A DNA stretch of 64,000 nucleotides from Halorussus pelagicus (GTDB lineage: Archaea; Halobacteriota; Halobacteria; Halobacteriales; Haladaptataceae), in contig NZ_CP035119.1 of the NCBI RefSeq assembly GCF_004087835.1, forward strand, positions 310,001 through 374,000, in the 5' to 3' direction. Of the stretch, positions 47,466-55,750 are shown piece by piece. Every line of letters begins with the position of its first letter. Positions within the stretch are counted from its first letter, which is position 1. The notes below the pieces were generated by a model. That model was not told the DNA's origin and searched no databases. It saw only the letters and a program-made list of their open reading frames with translations. The translations under genes and the position numbers were made by a program.

Positions 47466-47490
47466 GGCGCGGCGCGCGAGGGGCCGCGCC
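47466..47490. terminator. GC-rich stem-loop after the aldehyde dehydrogenase gene
   Basis: A perfect 8-bp inverted repeat, ggcgcggc/gccgcgcc with a 9-nt loop, lies between two converging genes. It may help end transcription, but no T run follows. The rest of 47404-47660 is GC-rich and shows no gene. Confidence 0.35.
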
Positions 47491-47660
47491 AACCGCGCGA
47501 GGGACGAGCAACGCAGGCCGAAGGCCGAGTAGCGCAGGCGGTTGGGGAGGCGTGAGGCTGACGCGGTGCTGTGCGGTCGTTGGGACTCCATCGCTCAAAC
47601 CCGAAGCTAGCTCTCTCGACGGTGATTCCCGAGGGGGAAGAGCCTGCTTCACCCCGAAAA

Positions 47661-48350
47661 CTACCTCTCCCCCGACGCTATCTCTTCGACCATGTTTCGA
47701 ACGTATGCCACTTCCTCGCGGTTGATGCCGTGGCCCATCCCCTCGTAGATGCGCTCTTCCACGTCGCCGCCCAGTCCGTCCAGCACGTCGCGGGTTTCGT
47801 GGACGCGCTCGACCGGGATGTGCGGGTCGCGGTCGCTACACCCCAAAAATACCGGCGTCCCGTCGAGGTCGCCGTCGTAGTCTCGCGGGGTGCCCTCTGG
47901 GCCGATGAGTCCCCCGCTCAGGGCCGCCAGCCCGCCGTAGCGCTCGGCGTTCCGGGCGACGAACTCGCTGGCGAGACAGGCACCCTGCGAGAAGCCGACG
48001 AAGCAGGTCCGCTCGGGCGCGATTCCGGCGTCGGCGACGCGCTCGCGCACGTCGCCGAGGAACGCTAGCGCCGACGAGAGACTCGGTTCGTTGTCCGCGA
48101 TAGCTTCGAGGAAGGAGTTGGGGTACCACGTCCGGCCGCGGGCCTGCGGCGCGAGGTAGGCCACGCCCTCGGCGTCGAACTCGCCCGCCATCTCCAGCAT
48201 GCCCTCGGCGGTCGCGCCGCGACCGTGGATGAAGATAACCGCGGCGTCGGCGTCGTCGGCGGGCGCCCCGTCCGAGACCGCGCCCGCAGCGGCGACCGGT
48301 TGCCCGGCGTGGGGGTCCGCCCCGCCATCGTGGGGATTGGGAGTTGCCAT
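47661..48350 (-). CDS. carboxylesterase / dienelactone hydrolase-type alpha/beta hydrolase
   Basis: A 229-residue serine hydrolase of the phospholipase/carboxylesterase (YpfH-like) family. The oxyanion-loop segment is VIFIHGRGATAEGM, the nucleophile elbow is GFSQGACLA, the acid is in GCSDRDPHIPVERV, and the His is in YEGMGHGINREE. The first 30 residues are a polar, disordered extension. A 43-codon open frame immediately upstream ends on the base that begins its ATG (TGATG). Substrate unknown. Confidence 0.9.
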   Translation of the reverse strand: MATPNPHDGGADPHAGQPVAAAGAVSDGAPADDADAAVIFIHGRGATAEGMLEMAGEFDAEGVAYLAPQARGRTWYPNSFLEAIADNEPSLSSALAFLGDVRERVADAGIAPERTCFVGFSQGACLASEFVARNAERYGGLAALSGGLIGPEGTPRDYDGDLDGTPVFLGCSDRDPHIPVERVHETRDVLDGLGGDVEERIYEGMGHGINREEVAYVRNMVEEIASGER

Positions 48351-48481
48351 CAGTGTTCCTCCGGCGTCGCCGAGAGGCGCGAACGAGGCGCGCGTTCGTC
48401 GCTTTTTCGCGTGCGGTCCGCACTAGAGCGGAGAGTCGAAGCGCGGTCGATGGTCGGCGGCGGCGTCTCCGAATCGGTCAT
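48350..48481 (-). CDS. candidate small protein coupled to the esterase gene
   Basis: A 43-codon frame from ATG 48481, rich in Ser, Thr, Arg and Asp (begins MTDSETPPPTIDRAST, ends ATPEEH). Its TGA shares one base with the esterase ATG, the TGATG junction typical of coupled genes in this genome. No domain is apparent. It may be a real short leader protein or a chance frame. Confidence 0.35.
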   Translation of the reverse strand: MTDSETPPPTIDRASTLRSSADRTRKSDERAPRSRLSATPEEH

Positions 48482-48559
48482 ACGCTCGCTAGCCGAGATG
48501 CGGCCTTGAGCCTTCTCGGACGACGCAGTAAGCAGGTGACGTTCGCGTCACTGACTGGT

Positions 48560-48678
48560 TCACAACTTGACAGTCGGAAAATTATCGGCGATGGGGACTC
48601 CTCCGAAGGAAGTCGAAGTTAGAGTTCGACGGTCCGGAGGTCGTCCAAAATGCAGAGAATTTGCGGATGTGTCTCGTT
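48560..48678 (-). repeat. two degenerate extra copies of the metallohydrolase gene end
   Basis: Directly downstream of the RNase Z-like gene's stop (48679), the minus strand twice more reads the last codons of that gene followed by a stop. One copy is LDDLRTVEL-stop, ending at 48619, and the other is IADNFPTVKL-stop, ending at 48560. The genuine end is FADDLRTVEL-stop. The copies are about 60 bp apart. The protein sequence is better conserved than the DNA, and each has a different stop codon (tag, taa, tga). They look like remnants of decayed tandem duplicates rather than a simple DNA repeat. Confidence 0.6.
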
Positions 48679-49422
48679 CTACAACTCGACAGTCCGCAAA
48701 TCATCTGCAAACCGCACGTCGCCGTCGTACTGCGCCTCGATGGACTGTAACATCTCCTCGTGACGACCCTCGGTGTGAGGGTAGAGATGCGTCAGGAACA
48801 CTTTCCCGATGTCCGCGCCCGACCCCGCGAGCGCCTCGCCGAGTTGGGTCGGCGTCGGGTGGTTGTCCACGTCAACGTCGTCGGGGAACGAGCAGTCGTG
48901 AACCAGCACGTCACAGCCGTCGGCGAAGTTCGCCAGCGCCTCGAACGCCTCGCTGTCGCCGCTGAAGGTGAACTTGTCACCGAATCGGTAGGACAGACAC
49001 GGCAGGGAGTGTCGGGCCTCGTACCCCTCGACTTCGAATCCGGCGACCTCGAACTCGTGGGCACCGACCTCTCGAATCTGGAGGTCTACTCGTCCTCGCA
49101 GATAGTCGTGTACGTCGAGCAGGTCGTCAACCAGCGACTTCGTACCGGTCGGGCCGACGACTTCGAGGTGTTCCTCGCCCGCCAGCCACCGGGCCTTCAA
49201 CAGCGGCAGGAGGTCGGCGACGTGGTCGAGGTGGTGGTGAGTCAGCAAGACAGTCGAAATCTCCTCGTAGCCGACGCCCGACTGCTGGAGGCGGTGGAGG
49301 ACGCCGCTTCCGCAGTCCACGAGCAGGTGGCGCTCGGTCTCCTCGTCGGTCACGACGATGCCGGTCTGGTAGCGCTCGCCGGTCGGCATCGCACTGCCGG
49401 TTCCGAGAAAGGTGACTCGCAT
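48679..49422 (-). CDS. metallo-beta-lactamase fold hydrolase, RNase Z-like
   Basis: A 247-residue MBL-fold metallohydrolase of the RNase Z/ElaC-like group. It opens with MRVTFLGTGSAMPTGERYQ, has the zinc motif VLLTHHHLDHVADLLPLL, then FTFSGDSEA and VLVHDCSFPDD with zinc-binding residues, and VFLTHLYPH near the end. It lacks the long exosite arm of true tRNase Z, so tRNA 3' processing is not assured. It could act on cyclic nucleotides or other phosphodiesters. Its last codons are repeated downstream in degenerate form. Confidence 0.9.
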   Translation of the reverse strand: MRVTFLGTGSAMPTGERYQTGIVVTDEETERHLLVDCGSGVLHRLQQSGVGYEEISTVLLTHHHLDHVADLLPLLKARWLAGEEHLEVVGPTGTKSLVDDLLDVHDYLRGRVDLQIREVGAHEFEVAGFEVEGYEARHSLPCLSYRFGDKFTFSGDSEAFEALANFADGCDVLVHDCSFPDDVDVDNHPTPTQLGEALAGSGADIGKVFLTHLYPHTEGRHEEMLQSIEAQYDGDVRFADDLRTVEL

Positions 49423-49800
49423 ACTCGGTTCGCCGGTCCGAATCCTGTTAATGGCTTTGGACCGGCGAGTCGAGCGTCGCCGGTTTCCCGCAGGACTCGA
49501 CGCCTCTGATTTATCTGGATTGGACTTCCACCGAGTCCGAGAGAAGCGAGGAAAGACGCTCTGAAAAAGCGTGTTTCACTTCCTATAGGTGCCAAAGATT
49601 TAAATAAGAATCTGCGTTCGTGATTTTGATTGCGTCGTCCGCGAACGCCATCGGTTAGAAAATTCACGCTTGCTGTTCCGGAACACTTTCGCCCGTGCCC
49701 TCTTTCCGCTCGGACCCGCCGTATCGACTGACAACGACGAGTTTCACTTTCACTCCGGTGGCCAAACCGTCTTAACCGTCCGCTCCCAACGGACCGTTAA
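49423..49800. other. intergenic region upstream of the Lhr-type helicase
   Basis: 378 bp between divergent genes, with no gene recognised. A TATA-like atttaaataa lies at about 49596-49605. The segment next to the helicase start holds nested inverted repeats, described separately. Confidence 0.5.
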
Positions 49801-49809
49801 ATGGGAGCG
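49772..49809. promoter_or_regulatory. overlapping inverted repeats across the helicase start codon
   Basis: One pair, ttaaccgtccg (49772-49782) and cggaccgttaa (49790-49800), matches in 10 of 11 positions. A second pair, cgctccca (49781-49788) and tgggagcg (49802-49809), is perfect. The pairs overlap and cannot form together, and the second buries the start codon at 49801. This could be an operator near the TATA position or a translational switch. Confidence 0.4.
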
Positions 49810-52581
49810 CGCGAGTTGCTGGCGCGCGGGGATTTCGACTTCGACGCCGACTCGGTCGAACTCGACGACGCCGCCGTCCTCGAATCGCTGGAACCGGCCG
49901 TCAGAGAGTGGTGGGTCGAGGAGTTCGGCGAGTACGCCCCCGAGAACGGCGGCTTCTTCACACCGCCCCAGAAGGAAACCATCCCGCTCGTCCGCGACGG
50001 GACCAACGCGCTCGTCGCCTCGCCCACGGGGTCGGGCAAGACGCTGGCGTCGTTCACCGCGATTCTCAACGAACTGTTCCGCCGCGAGCGCGAGCAGGAA
50101 GCGGGGTTGGACAACTCCGTCTACTGCCTCTACGTCTCGCCGCTCAAGTCGCTGGCCAACGACATCCACCGAAATCTGGAGGTTCCCCTACAGGGTATCG
50201 CCGAGAAGATGGACGGCGAACCGTCGGTCCGCCACGCCATCCGGCACGGCGACACCGACGATTCGGCGCGCCGGAAGATGCTGGAGGAGACGCCACACAT
50301 CCTGAACACGACGCCCGAGACGCTGGCCATCCTGCTCAACTCCCCGAAGTTCAAAGAGAAGTTGGAGACCGTTGAGTACGTCGTCGTGGACGAGATTCAC
50401 AGTCTCGCGGACGGCAAGCGCGGCACCCACCTCGCGGTGAGTTTGGAGCGACTGGAGCGGATGGCCGAGACGTCGCCGACCAGAATCGGCTGTTCGGCGA
50501 CCGTCGAACCCTTGGCGGACATCGCGGAGTTTCTAGTCGGGTGCGAAACGGAGGCTCCGGACGGTGACGCCACCGCTCCGACGCCCCGCGACTGCGAAAT
50601 CGTGGACAGTCGGTTCGTCCGGGAGTTCGACATCGAGTTGCAGTGTCCGACCGACGACCTCATCGACACACCCCGCGAGGTGGTCAACGAGCGATTCTAC
50701 GACCAGTTACACGACCTCATCGGCGACCACACCAACACCCTCGTCTTCACGAACACGCGCTCGGGGGCCGAGCGCGTCCTCCAGAACCTCCGGGAGCGCT
50801 ACGACGCCTACGACGAGGACAACTCTGGCTGTCACCACGGAAGCCTCTCGAAGGAGGCCCGCCAGTCCATCGAGCAGGACTTGAAAGACGGCACGCTCGA
50901 CGTGGTGACGACCTCCACGAGTCTGGAACTGGGCATCGACATGCCCCACATCGACCTCGTGGTGCAGGTCGGGTCGCCCAAATCGGTCGCCTCCCTGCTC
51001 CAGCGCGTCGGCCGGGCGGGCCACCAACTCGGCCAGACCGTCACGGGGCGAGTCGTCGCGCTCGACCGCGACGAACTCGTGGAGTGTGCGGTGATGCTCA
51101 AGAAGGCCGAGGAGGGGTTCGTGGACCGCGTGTTCGTCCCCGAGGAGGCCTACGACGTGGCGGCACAGCACGTCTACGGGATGGCCATCAACGAGGTGCG
51201 CCCGGAGCGGGAAGTCCGCGAGATTCTGCGGGGCGCGTACCCCTACCGAAACTTCGTGGACGAGCAGTTCGAGACGCTGTTTCGCTACCTGACCGCCGAC
51301 TACGAGGGACTGGAAGAGAAGAAGGTCTACGCGAAAATCTGGCGCGACGAGAACGACCCACCCGACGGCGAGTACCACTATCCGGAGTTCGACGTGGGCG
51401 AACCCCTCGTCGGGAAACGCGGCAAACTCGCGCGGGTCATCTACATGACCAACATCGGGACGATTCCCGATTCGTTCACCTGCGACGTGTTCACGCGGGG
51501 CGACAGCGAGTGGGTCGGCGACTTGGACGAGCAGTATCTCGATACCCTCGAAAAGGGCGACGTGTTCGTCCTCGGCGGCCAGAACTTCGAGTACCAGTAT
51601 CGCCGCGGGTCGAAGGTGTACGTTGACCGGACCAGCGCGAGACCGACCGTCCCCTCGTGGTTCTCCGAGCGGTTGCCGCTGTCCTACGACCTCGGGCGGA
51701 GTATCCTCGACTTTCAGGGCGAACTCTTGGAGAAGTTCCGCAAGCGGGGCAAGCCCGCGGTCCGGGTCTGGCTTCGGGAGTTCCCGCTCGACGAGAACAG
51801 CGTCCGCGCCGTCGCCCGGATGTTCGACGAGCAGATTCGCTACGCCGGACCCGAGAGCGTCAGCACGACGACGCGACTCGCGGTGGAGGTCGAACTCGAC
51901 CGCGAGTCGTACGAGCGCCACTACTACGTCCACTCGAACTACGGCCGAAAATTCAACGACGGTCTCTCGCGGGTCGTCGCCTACCGCTGTGCGAACGCGG
52001 CCAACACAAACGTCTCGGTCGCGGTCGCCGACCACGGATTTACGGTCTCGATGCCGCTCAACCGCAAGGTGGACGTTGCCGAGATTCTGCGGGACATCGA
52101 CTCCGAGGAGGTGCGCGACGACCTCCGGGCGAGTCTCGACGGCACCGACCTCCTCCAGCGGTACTTCCGCATCAACGCCACGCGCGCGCTGATGATTCTG
52201 AAACGCTACAAGGGCTACGAGAAGTCCGCCAGCGAACAGCAGGTCTCCAGCGAGATGCTGTTGGGGTTCGCCGAAGAGTTAGAGGACTTCGCAGTCATCG
52301 AGGAGACCTACCGGGAGATAATCGAGGACAAACTCGCTATCTCGGCCATCGAGGACCTGATGGCCGCCGTCCAGTCCGGCGAGATGGAGGTCGTCGGGAA
52401 TCGCGTGGACACGCCGACGCCGCGGGCGTTCGGTCTCGCCACGCTGATGGCCAGCGACGTGGTGCTGGCCGACGACGAGAGTGCAGTTTTGCAGGAGTTT
52501 CACGAGCGCGTGCTGGACGAAATCGGCGACGAGTACGGCGACGAAAGCGACGAGACCGGTGGAGCCTCCGCCGCGAAGTAG
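49801..52581 (+). CDS. lhr: Lhr-type ATP-dependent DNA helicase
   Basis: A 926-residue superfamily-2 helicase of the archaeal Lhr-core type. It has a Q-motif-like TPPQKETIPLV, Walker A ASPTGSGKT at 73-81, the Walker B box VVDEIHSL, motif III GCSATVEP, motif IV LVFTNTRSGAERVL and motif VI LLQRVGRAGHQLG. The remainder forms the winged-helix and Lhr-specific C-terminal domains. Lhr proteins unwind DNA 3' to 5' and take part in replication-coupled repair. Length is as expected for the archaeal core form without the bacterial extension. It is monocistronic, with hairpins across the start. Confidence 0.94.
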   Translation: MGARELLARGDFDFDADSVELDDAAVLESLEPAVREWWVEEFGEYAPENGGFFTPPQKETIPLVRDGTNALVASPTGSGKTLASFTAILNELFRREREQEAGLDNSVYCLYVSPLKSLANDIHRNLEVPLQGIAEKMDGEPSVRHAIRHGDTDDSARRKMLEETPHILNTTPETLAILLNSPKFKEKLETVEYVVVDEIHSLADGKRGTHLAVSLERLERMAETSPTRIGCSATVEPLADIAEFLVGCETEAPDGDATAPTPRDCEIVDSRFVREFDIELQCPTDDLIDTPREVVNERFYDQLHDLIGDHTNTLVFTNTRSGAERVLQNLRERYDAYDEDNSGCHHGSLSKEARQSIEQDLKDGTLDVVTTSTSLELGIDMPHIDLVVQVGSPKSVASLLQRVGRAGHQLGQTVTGRVVALDRDELVECAVMLKKAEEGFVDRVFVPEEAYDVAAQHVYGMAINEVRPEREVREILRGAYPYRNFVDEQFETLFRYLTADYEGLEEKKVYAKIWRDENDPPDGEYHYPEFDVGEPLVGKRGKLARVIYMTNIGTIPDSFTCDVFTRGDSEWVGDLDEQYLDTLEKGDVFVLGGQNFEYQYRRGSKVYVDRTSARPTVPSWFSERLPLSYDLGRSILDFQGELLEKFRKRGKPAVRVWLREFPLDENSVRAVARMFDEQIRYAGPESVSTTTRLAVEVELDRESYERHYYVHSNYGRKFNDGLSRVVAYRCANAANTNVSVAVADHGFTVSMPLNRKVDVAEILRDIDSEEVRDDLRASLDGTDLLQRYFRINATRALMILKRYKGYEKSASEQQVSSEMLLGFAEELEDFAVIEETYREIIEDKLAISAIEDLMAAVQSGEMEVVGNRVDTPTPRAFGLATLMASDVVLADDESAVLQEFHERVLDEIGDEYGDESDETGGASAAK

Positions 52582-52598
52582 CCGCGCATTCGTCGGTG

Positions 52599-53888
52599 CT
52601 ACGCGACGGTCAGCAACGTATCGAGCGCGTCCGGGACGACTAGCACGTCGCTTCCGGGTTCCACGGCGTCGGCGACGGACTCGCGGGCGCACATCAGGCA
52701 GTCCTCGACGACCTCGGGATGGTCGCTGTTCGTGACGTAGAGGTCGTACTCCCGGAGGACGCGGGCCACGACGAACGCGCGCTGTGCGCCGGGGTCGTAG
52801 CCCCGCCGCATCTCGTCGTAGAGGGCGTCGGCGCTCTCGGCGCGACTGAGCCAGTCGTAGAAGCGTTTCTCGCCCGTGCCCTCGCCCGCGCCCTCCTGCA
52901 AGGGCGCGGGGACGACGATGCGGCCGCTCGCGCCCGAACCGCCTTCCCGCTGGCTTGCGTCTCCGGCGCGCCGCGCCGGAGACGCGAGCGGGTCGTAGTC
53001 GCCCAGAGCGAGATACGTCGCGGCCCGCGTGGTCTGGTAGAGGTTCGCATCTTTCGGCGCGCCGACGCCCGCGACGACAGCATCATACGTATCGGTTAGA
53101 GAAACAGAAATATTGTTTTTGCACGACTCTGCAAGGTCTTCGACCACTTTTCGATGGTCGCCCGCGCTCGCGTCCGAGATTCCGGCGGGACCGTGCGTGA
53201 CGTTGAGACAGAAATCGACTCCTATCAGATCGCCCGCTCGGTCGAGCATTGCGCGGAAGGGGTTGCCCTCGACGCGGCCCAAGCGGACGCCCTCGCGGGC
53301 CAGCATCGCCGGGCCGTGGGTGTACCGGATGAGCGACTCGCCGCCAGCGCCGATAGCAACGGTCTTCGCGCCGCCGGAGAATCCCGCGTACTGGTGGGGT
53401 TCGACCATCCCGGTCGAGACCACGGCGTCGGCCGCCGCGACGGTCGGGTTCATCTCGACGGGCACGGACTCGCCGTCGGGTCCTCGGAGTTCGCCGACGA
53501 CCTCGGCGGCCTCGGCGTCGTGGTTCTGTGCGAGGTCGGCGTACTCGCCGAGTGCGTTCCGTAACTCCTCGTCAGTCATCGGCCGGTGGAGACCGAGACC
53601 GACCACGATGGAAATTTGGTCGCGGGATATTCCAGCCGCGTCGAGTTCCGAGACGAGCAAATCGACCAACACGTCGTCGGGCGTCGCGCGGGTCACGTCG
53701 GTCACGACGATGGCCACCTCGTCGTCCGCGCTCACGCGCTCGGAGAGGAGCGCCCCGTGCGGGTCGGCCATCGCTTCCGCGGCGGCCTCGCGGGGGTCCA
53801 CCGGGTCGCCACCGGGCGGGTCGGCGACCGTCACGTCGCAGTCGGGCAGGGCGACCTCGATGGTGGTATCGCCGTAGGGGAGTTCCAT
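52599..53888 (-). CDS. larA: LarA-family (nickel-pincer) racemase/epimerase
   Basis: A 429-residue LarA/DUF2088 protein. Catalytic elements of lactate racemase are kept: GLGLHRPMTDEE, EPHQYAGFSGGAKTV (His and the Lys that holds the nickel-pincer cofactor) and RYTHGPAM (second His). The family also includes other 2-hydroxyacid racemases and epimerases, so the substrate is not certain. ATG 53888 was chosen; sequence before it is not protein-like. Between about 306 and 328 it carries a low-complexity insert (ASPARRAGDASQREGG) encoded by a palindrome. The cofactor genes larB, larC and larE are not in the window. Confidence 0.88.
   Translation of the reverse strand: MELPYGDTTIEVALPDCDVTVADPPGGDPVDPREAAAEAMADPHGALLSERVSADDEVAIVVTDVTRATPDDVLVDLLVSELDAAGISRDQISIVVGLGLHRPMTDEELRNALGEYADLAQNHDAEAAEVVGELRGPDGESVPVEMNPTVAAADAVVSTGMVEPHQYAGFSGGAKTVAIGAGGESLIRYTHGPAMLAREGVRLGRVEGNPFRAMLDRAGDLIGVDFCLNVTHGPAGISDASAGDHRKVVEDLAESCKNNISVSLTDTYDAVVAGVGAPKDANLYQTTRAATYLALGDYDPLASPARRAGDASQREGGSGASGRIVVPAPLQEGAGEGTGEKRFYDWLSRAESADALYDEMRRGYDPGAQRAFVVARVLREYDLYVTNSDHPEVVEDCLMCARESVADAVEPGSDVLVVPDALDTLLTVA
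52957..52985. repeat. 14-bp perfect palindrome inside larA
   Basis: gcgtctccggcgcg and cgcgccggagacgc flank a single base. The palindrome encodes part of a low-complexity Ala/Arg/Gly/Ser stretch that interrupts the LarA fold at a loop position. Confidence 0.6.
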
Positions 53889-54191
53889 GCCCGAGGAGTT
53901 CGCGGTCGTCGCGCCTGAAAGCGTCGATACGTGAGTCGAGTCTGAGTGGTTCGGTCGTCGGTGTGGTGTCCGACAGCGCCACAAAGCACTGCGACCGCGA
54001 CAGCAACGCGACCGCACGCAATCTATCGCCGATGTCTATCGTCCCGCGACCGCACAGCACCGCGGCCGCCACCGCACCGCGCCCCCGTTCCTCCCCGCCT
54101 GCGTCTGCGCTCGCGCAGGACCGCGAGCGCGAGCGCAGACGCGGCGCATCCTGTAGTTTGTCGCCGACGATTCGCGGAACTCGTCTCCGGT
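53889..54191. other. intergenic region with a strong stem-loop
   Basis: 303 bp between two minus-strand genes. No gene is recognised. At 54101-54142 a perfect 15-bp inverted repeat (gcgtctgcgctcgcg and its complement, 12-nt loop) lies just after the M42 peptidase stop, a plausible 3'-end or termination structure. Confidence 0.5.
54101..54142. terminator. 15-bp inverted repeat after the M42 peptidase gene
   Basis: Perfect GC-rich arms of 15 bp around a 12-nt loop, about 50 bp past the stop at 54192. No T run follows, so this may protect the mRNA end rather than terminate. Confidence 0.4.
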
Positions 54192-55256
54192 TCAGATGTC
54201 CACGGCAAACCCGTCACGTCCGGCGGAGTCTGCGGCGAACGCGGCCAGCACGTCGGCCGCGGCGTCAAGGTCGTCGGTGTCGATGACCTCGACCGGCGTG
54301 TGCATGTAGCGGTTCGGCAGTCCGAGGTTCAGCGACGGGATGCCGCCCTGCGAGGTGTAGAAGGCGTCGGCGTCGGTGCCCGTCGAGCGCCCCGAGGCCT
54401 GCAACTGCACCGGCAGGTCGCGCTCGCTGGCGGCATCGCGGACCGTCCGGACGACCTCGGGGTGGTTCGAAGAACCGCGGGCGACGACCGGGCCAGCACC
54501 CAACTCGACCTCGCCGTGCTGGTCTTTCTCCTTGCCGAGGTCGGGCGAATCGACCGCGTGGGTCACGTCCACCGCGAGGGCGGCGTCCACCGGCAGGTCG
54601 AACCCGACCATCTTCGCGCCCTGCTTGCCCAGTTCCTCTTGAACGGTGCTGACGGCGTAGACAGTCGCGTCCACGTCCGATTCGGCCGCGCGCCGGGCGG
54701 CCTCCGCGGCCACCCAGATGCCCACGCGGTTGTCCATCCCGCGGGCCGCCATCCGGGTGCCTTCCAACTCCCGAATCGGCGTGTCGAAGGTGATGGGGTC
54801 GCCCACGTCCACGAGTTCGCGGGCCTCGGTCTCGCTCTCGACGCCGATATCGACGTGCTGTTCGGCGATGTCCTCTAACTCCTCGTCTTCGGGGTCCCGG
54901 AGGTGGATGGCGGTCTGGCCGACGACGCCCCGGACGATGCCGTCGTCGGTGTGAATCTCGACGTGCTGGCCCTTCGAGACCGTGCGGTCGGTGCCGCCGA
55001 CCCGCGAGAGGCGGACGAAGCCCTCGTCGTCCACGCTGTTTACCATCAGGCCGATTTCGTCGGCGTGACCCGTGAACGCGACTGCGGGGTCGTCGCCCTC
55101 CACGACTGCGACTGCGTTGCCGTACTCGTCGGTTCGCACCTCGTCGGCGAACTCCGAGACGTAATCGACCCAGATTCGTTGCACGTCGGCTTCGAAGCCG
55201 GACGGACTCGGCGTCGTGAGCAAATCGTCGAGGAACTCGCGGGTTGACTCGTCCAT
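54192..55256 (-). CDS. M42 family metallopeptidase (TET-like aminopeptidase)
   Basis: A 354-residue di-metal aminopeptidase of the M42 family, which usually forms dodecameric shells. Metal and catalytic residues are visible: FTGHADEIGLMV (His), RGMDNRVGIW (Asp), STVQEELGKQGAK (catalytic Glu pair), VDVTHAVDSPD (Asp) and MHTPVEVI (His). ATG 55256 (MDESTREFL) is preferred over one four codons upstream. It likely trims peptides in the cytosol. It is divergent from a small gene across a palindrome. Confidence 0.94.
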   Translation of the reverse strand: MDESTREFLDDLLTTPSPSGFEADVQRIWVDYVSEFADEVRTDEYGNAVAVVEGDDPAVAFTGHADEIGLMVNSVDDEGFVRLSRVGGTDRTVSKGQHVEIHTDDGIVRGVVGQTAIHLRDPEDEELEDIAEQHVDIGVESETEARELVDVGDPITFDTPIRELEGTRMAARGMDNRVGIWVAAEAARRAAESDVDATVYAVSTVQEELGKQGAKMVGFDLPVDAALAVDVTHAVDSPDLGKEKDQHGEVELGAGPVVARGSSNHPEVVRTVRDAASERDLPVQLQASGRSTGTDADAFYTSQGGIPSLNLGLPNRYMHTPVEVIDTDDLDAAADVLAAFAADSAGRDGFAVDI

Positions 55257-55351
55257 ACGTCCGACCAATCAGCGCGTGGTAATGAACGTCACGAATGCGC
55301 TCCGTCCGGCGGTCTGGAGCGCGGCCGAGCAACCGGTCGCCCCCAACCGCT

Positions 55352-55372
55352 AAGTTCACGCTCGGTGAACTT
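55352..55372. promoter_or_regulatory. perfect inverted repeat just before a start codon, putative operator
   Basis: aagttcac and gtgaactt, 8 bp each with a 5-nt spacer, end 5 bp before ATG 55378. In a leaderless gene this is where the polymerase and TBP/TFB would sit, so a bound repressor would block transcription. Confidence 0.5.
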
Positions 55373-55377
55373 TCGAT

Positions 55378-55683
55378 ATGGGTATTCTCGAAATCCACTT
55401 CCACGACTCGGAGTTCCACTGGTCGATGAACCCCGGTAGCGGCGAGAAGCGGTCGCTTCGCTCGGGCGAGTCGGGCGAATCGGGCGAGTTGACGGCGGCC
55501 GACGGCGGCGAGGAACCCGAGCGCCCGGCGATTAAGCCGAAACTTCGGTCGCTGGCCATCATGGCGCTCGTGATCGGCGCGGGCGTGGCGTACAACCGAC
55601 TCCAGCGGCGACGCGCCAGACGGGCGGCCGAAGCCGAGGAGGAAGCCGCTAGCGGTCGGTTCTCGCGCCTCCGGTCGCGGTAA
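55378..55683 (+). CDS. small single-span membrane protein
   Basis: A 101-residue protein. The N-terminus (MGILEIHFHDSEFHWSMNPG) is compact, a Ser/Gly/Glu linker spans about 20-50, a hydrophobic segment LRSLAIMALVIGAGVAYN is at 57-73 and the tail is basic (RLQRRRARRAA). It therefore sits with an N-out or N-in single helix and a basic cytoplasmic stop. No family recognised. A perfect palindrome overlaps its promoter. Confidence 0.7.
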   Translation: MGILEIHFHDSEFHWSMNPGSGEKRSLRSGESGESGELTAADGGEEPERPAIKPKLRSLAIMALVIGAGVAYNRLQRRRARRAAEAEEEAASGRFSRLRSR

Positions 55684-55750
55684 GCGAATCACTCGCACGA
55701 GTGGTATTTACCCATATACTTTTCGAGCAGTGCGTCGAACTCCATCTGCG

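Noticed and set aside
45966-47591. 541-residue minus-strand frame
   Set aside because: Ser-rich antisense shadow of the aldehyde dehydrogenase gene, which has complete catalytic motifs.
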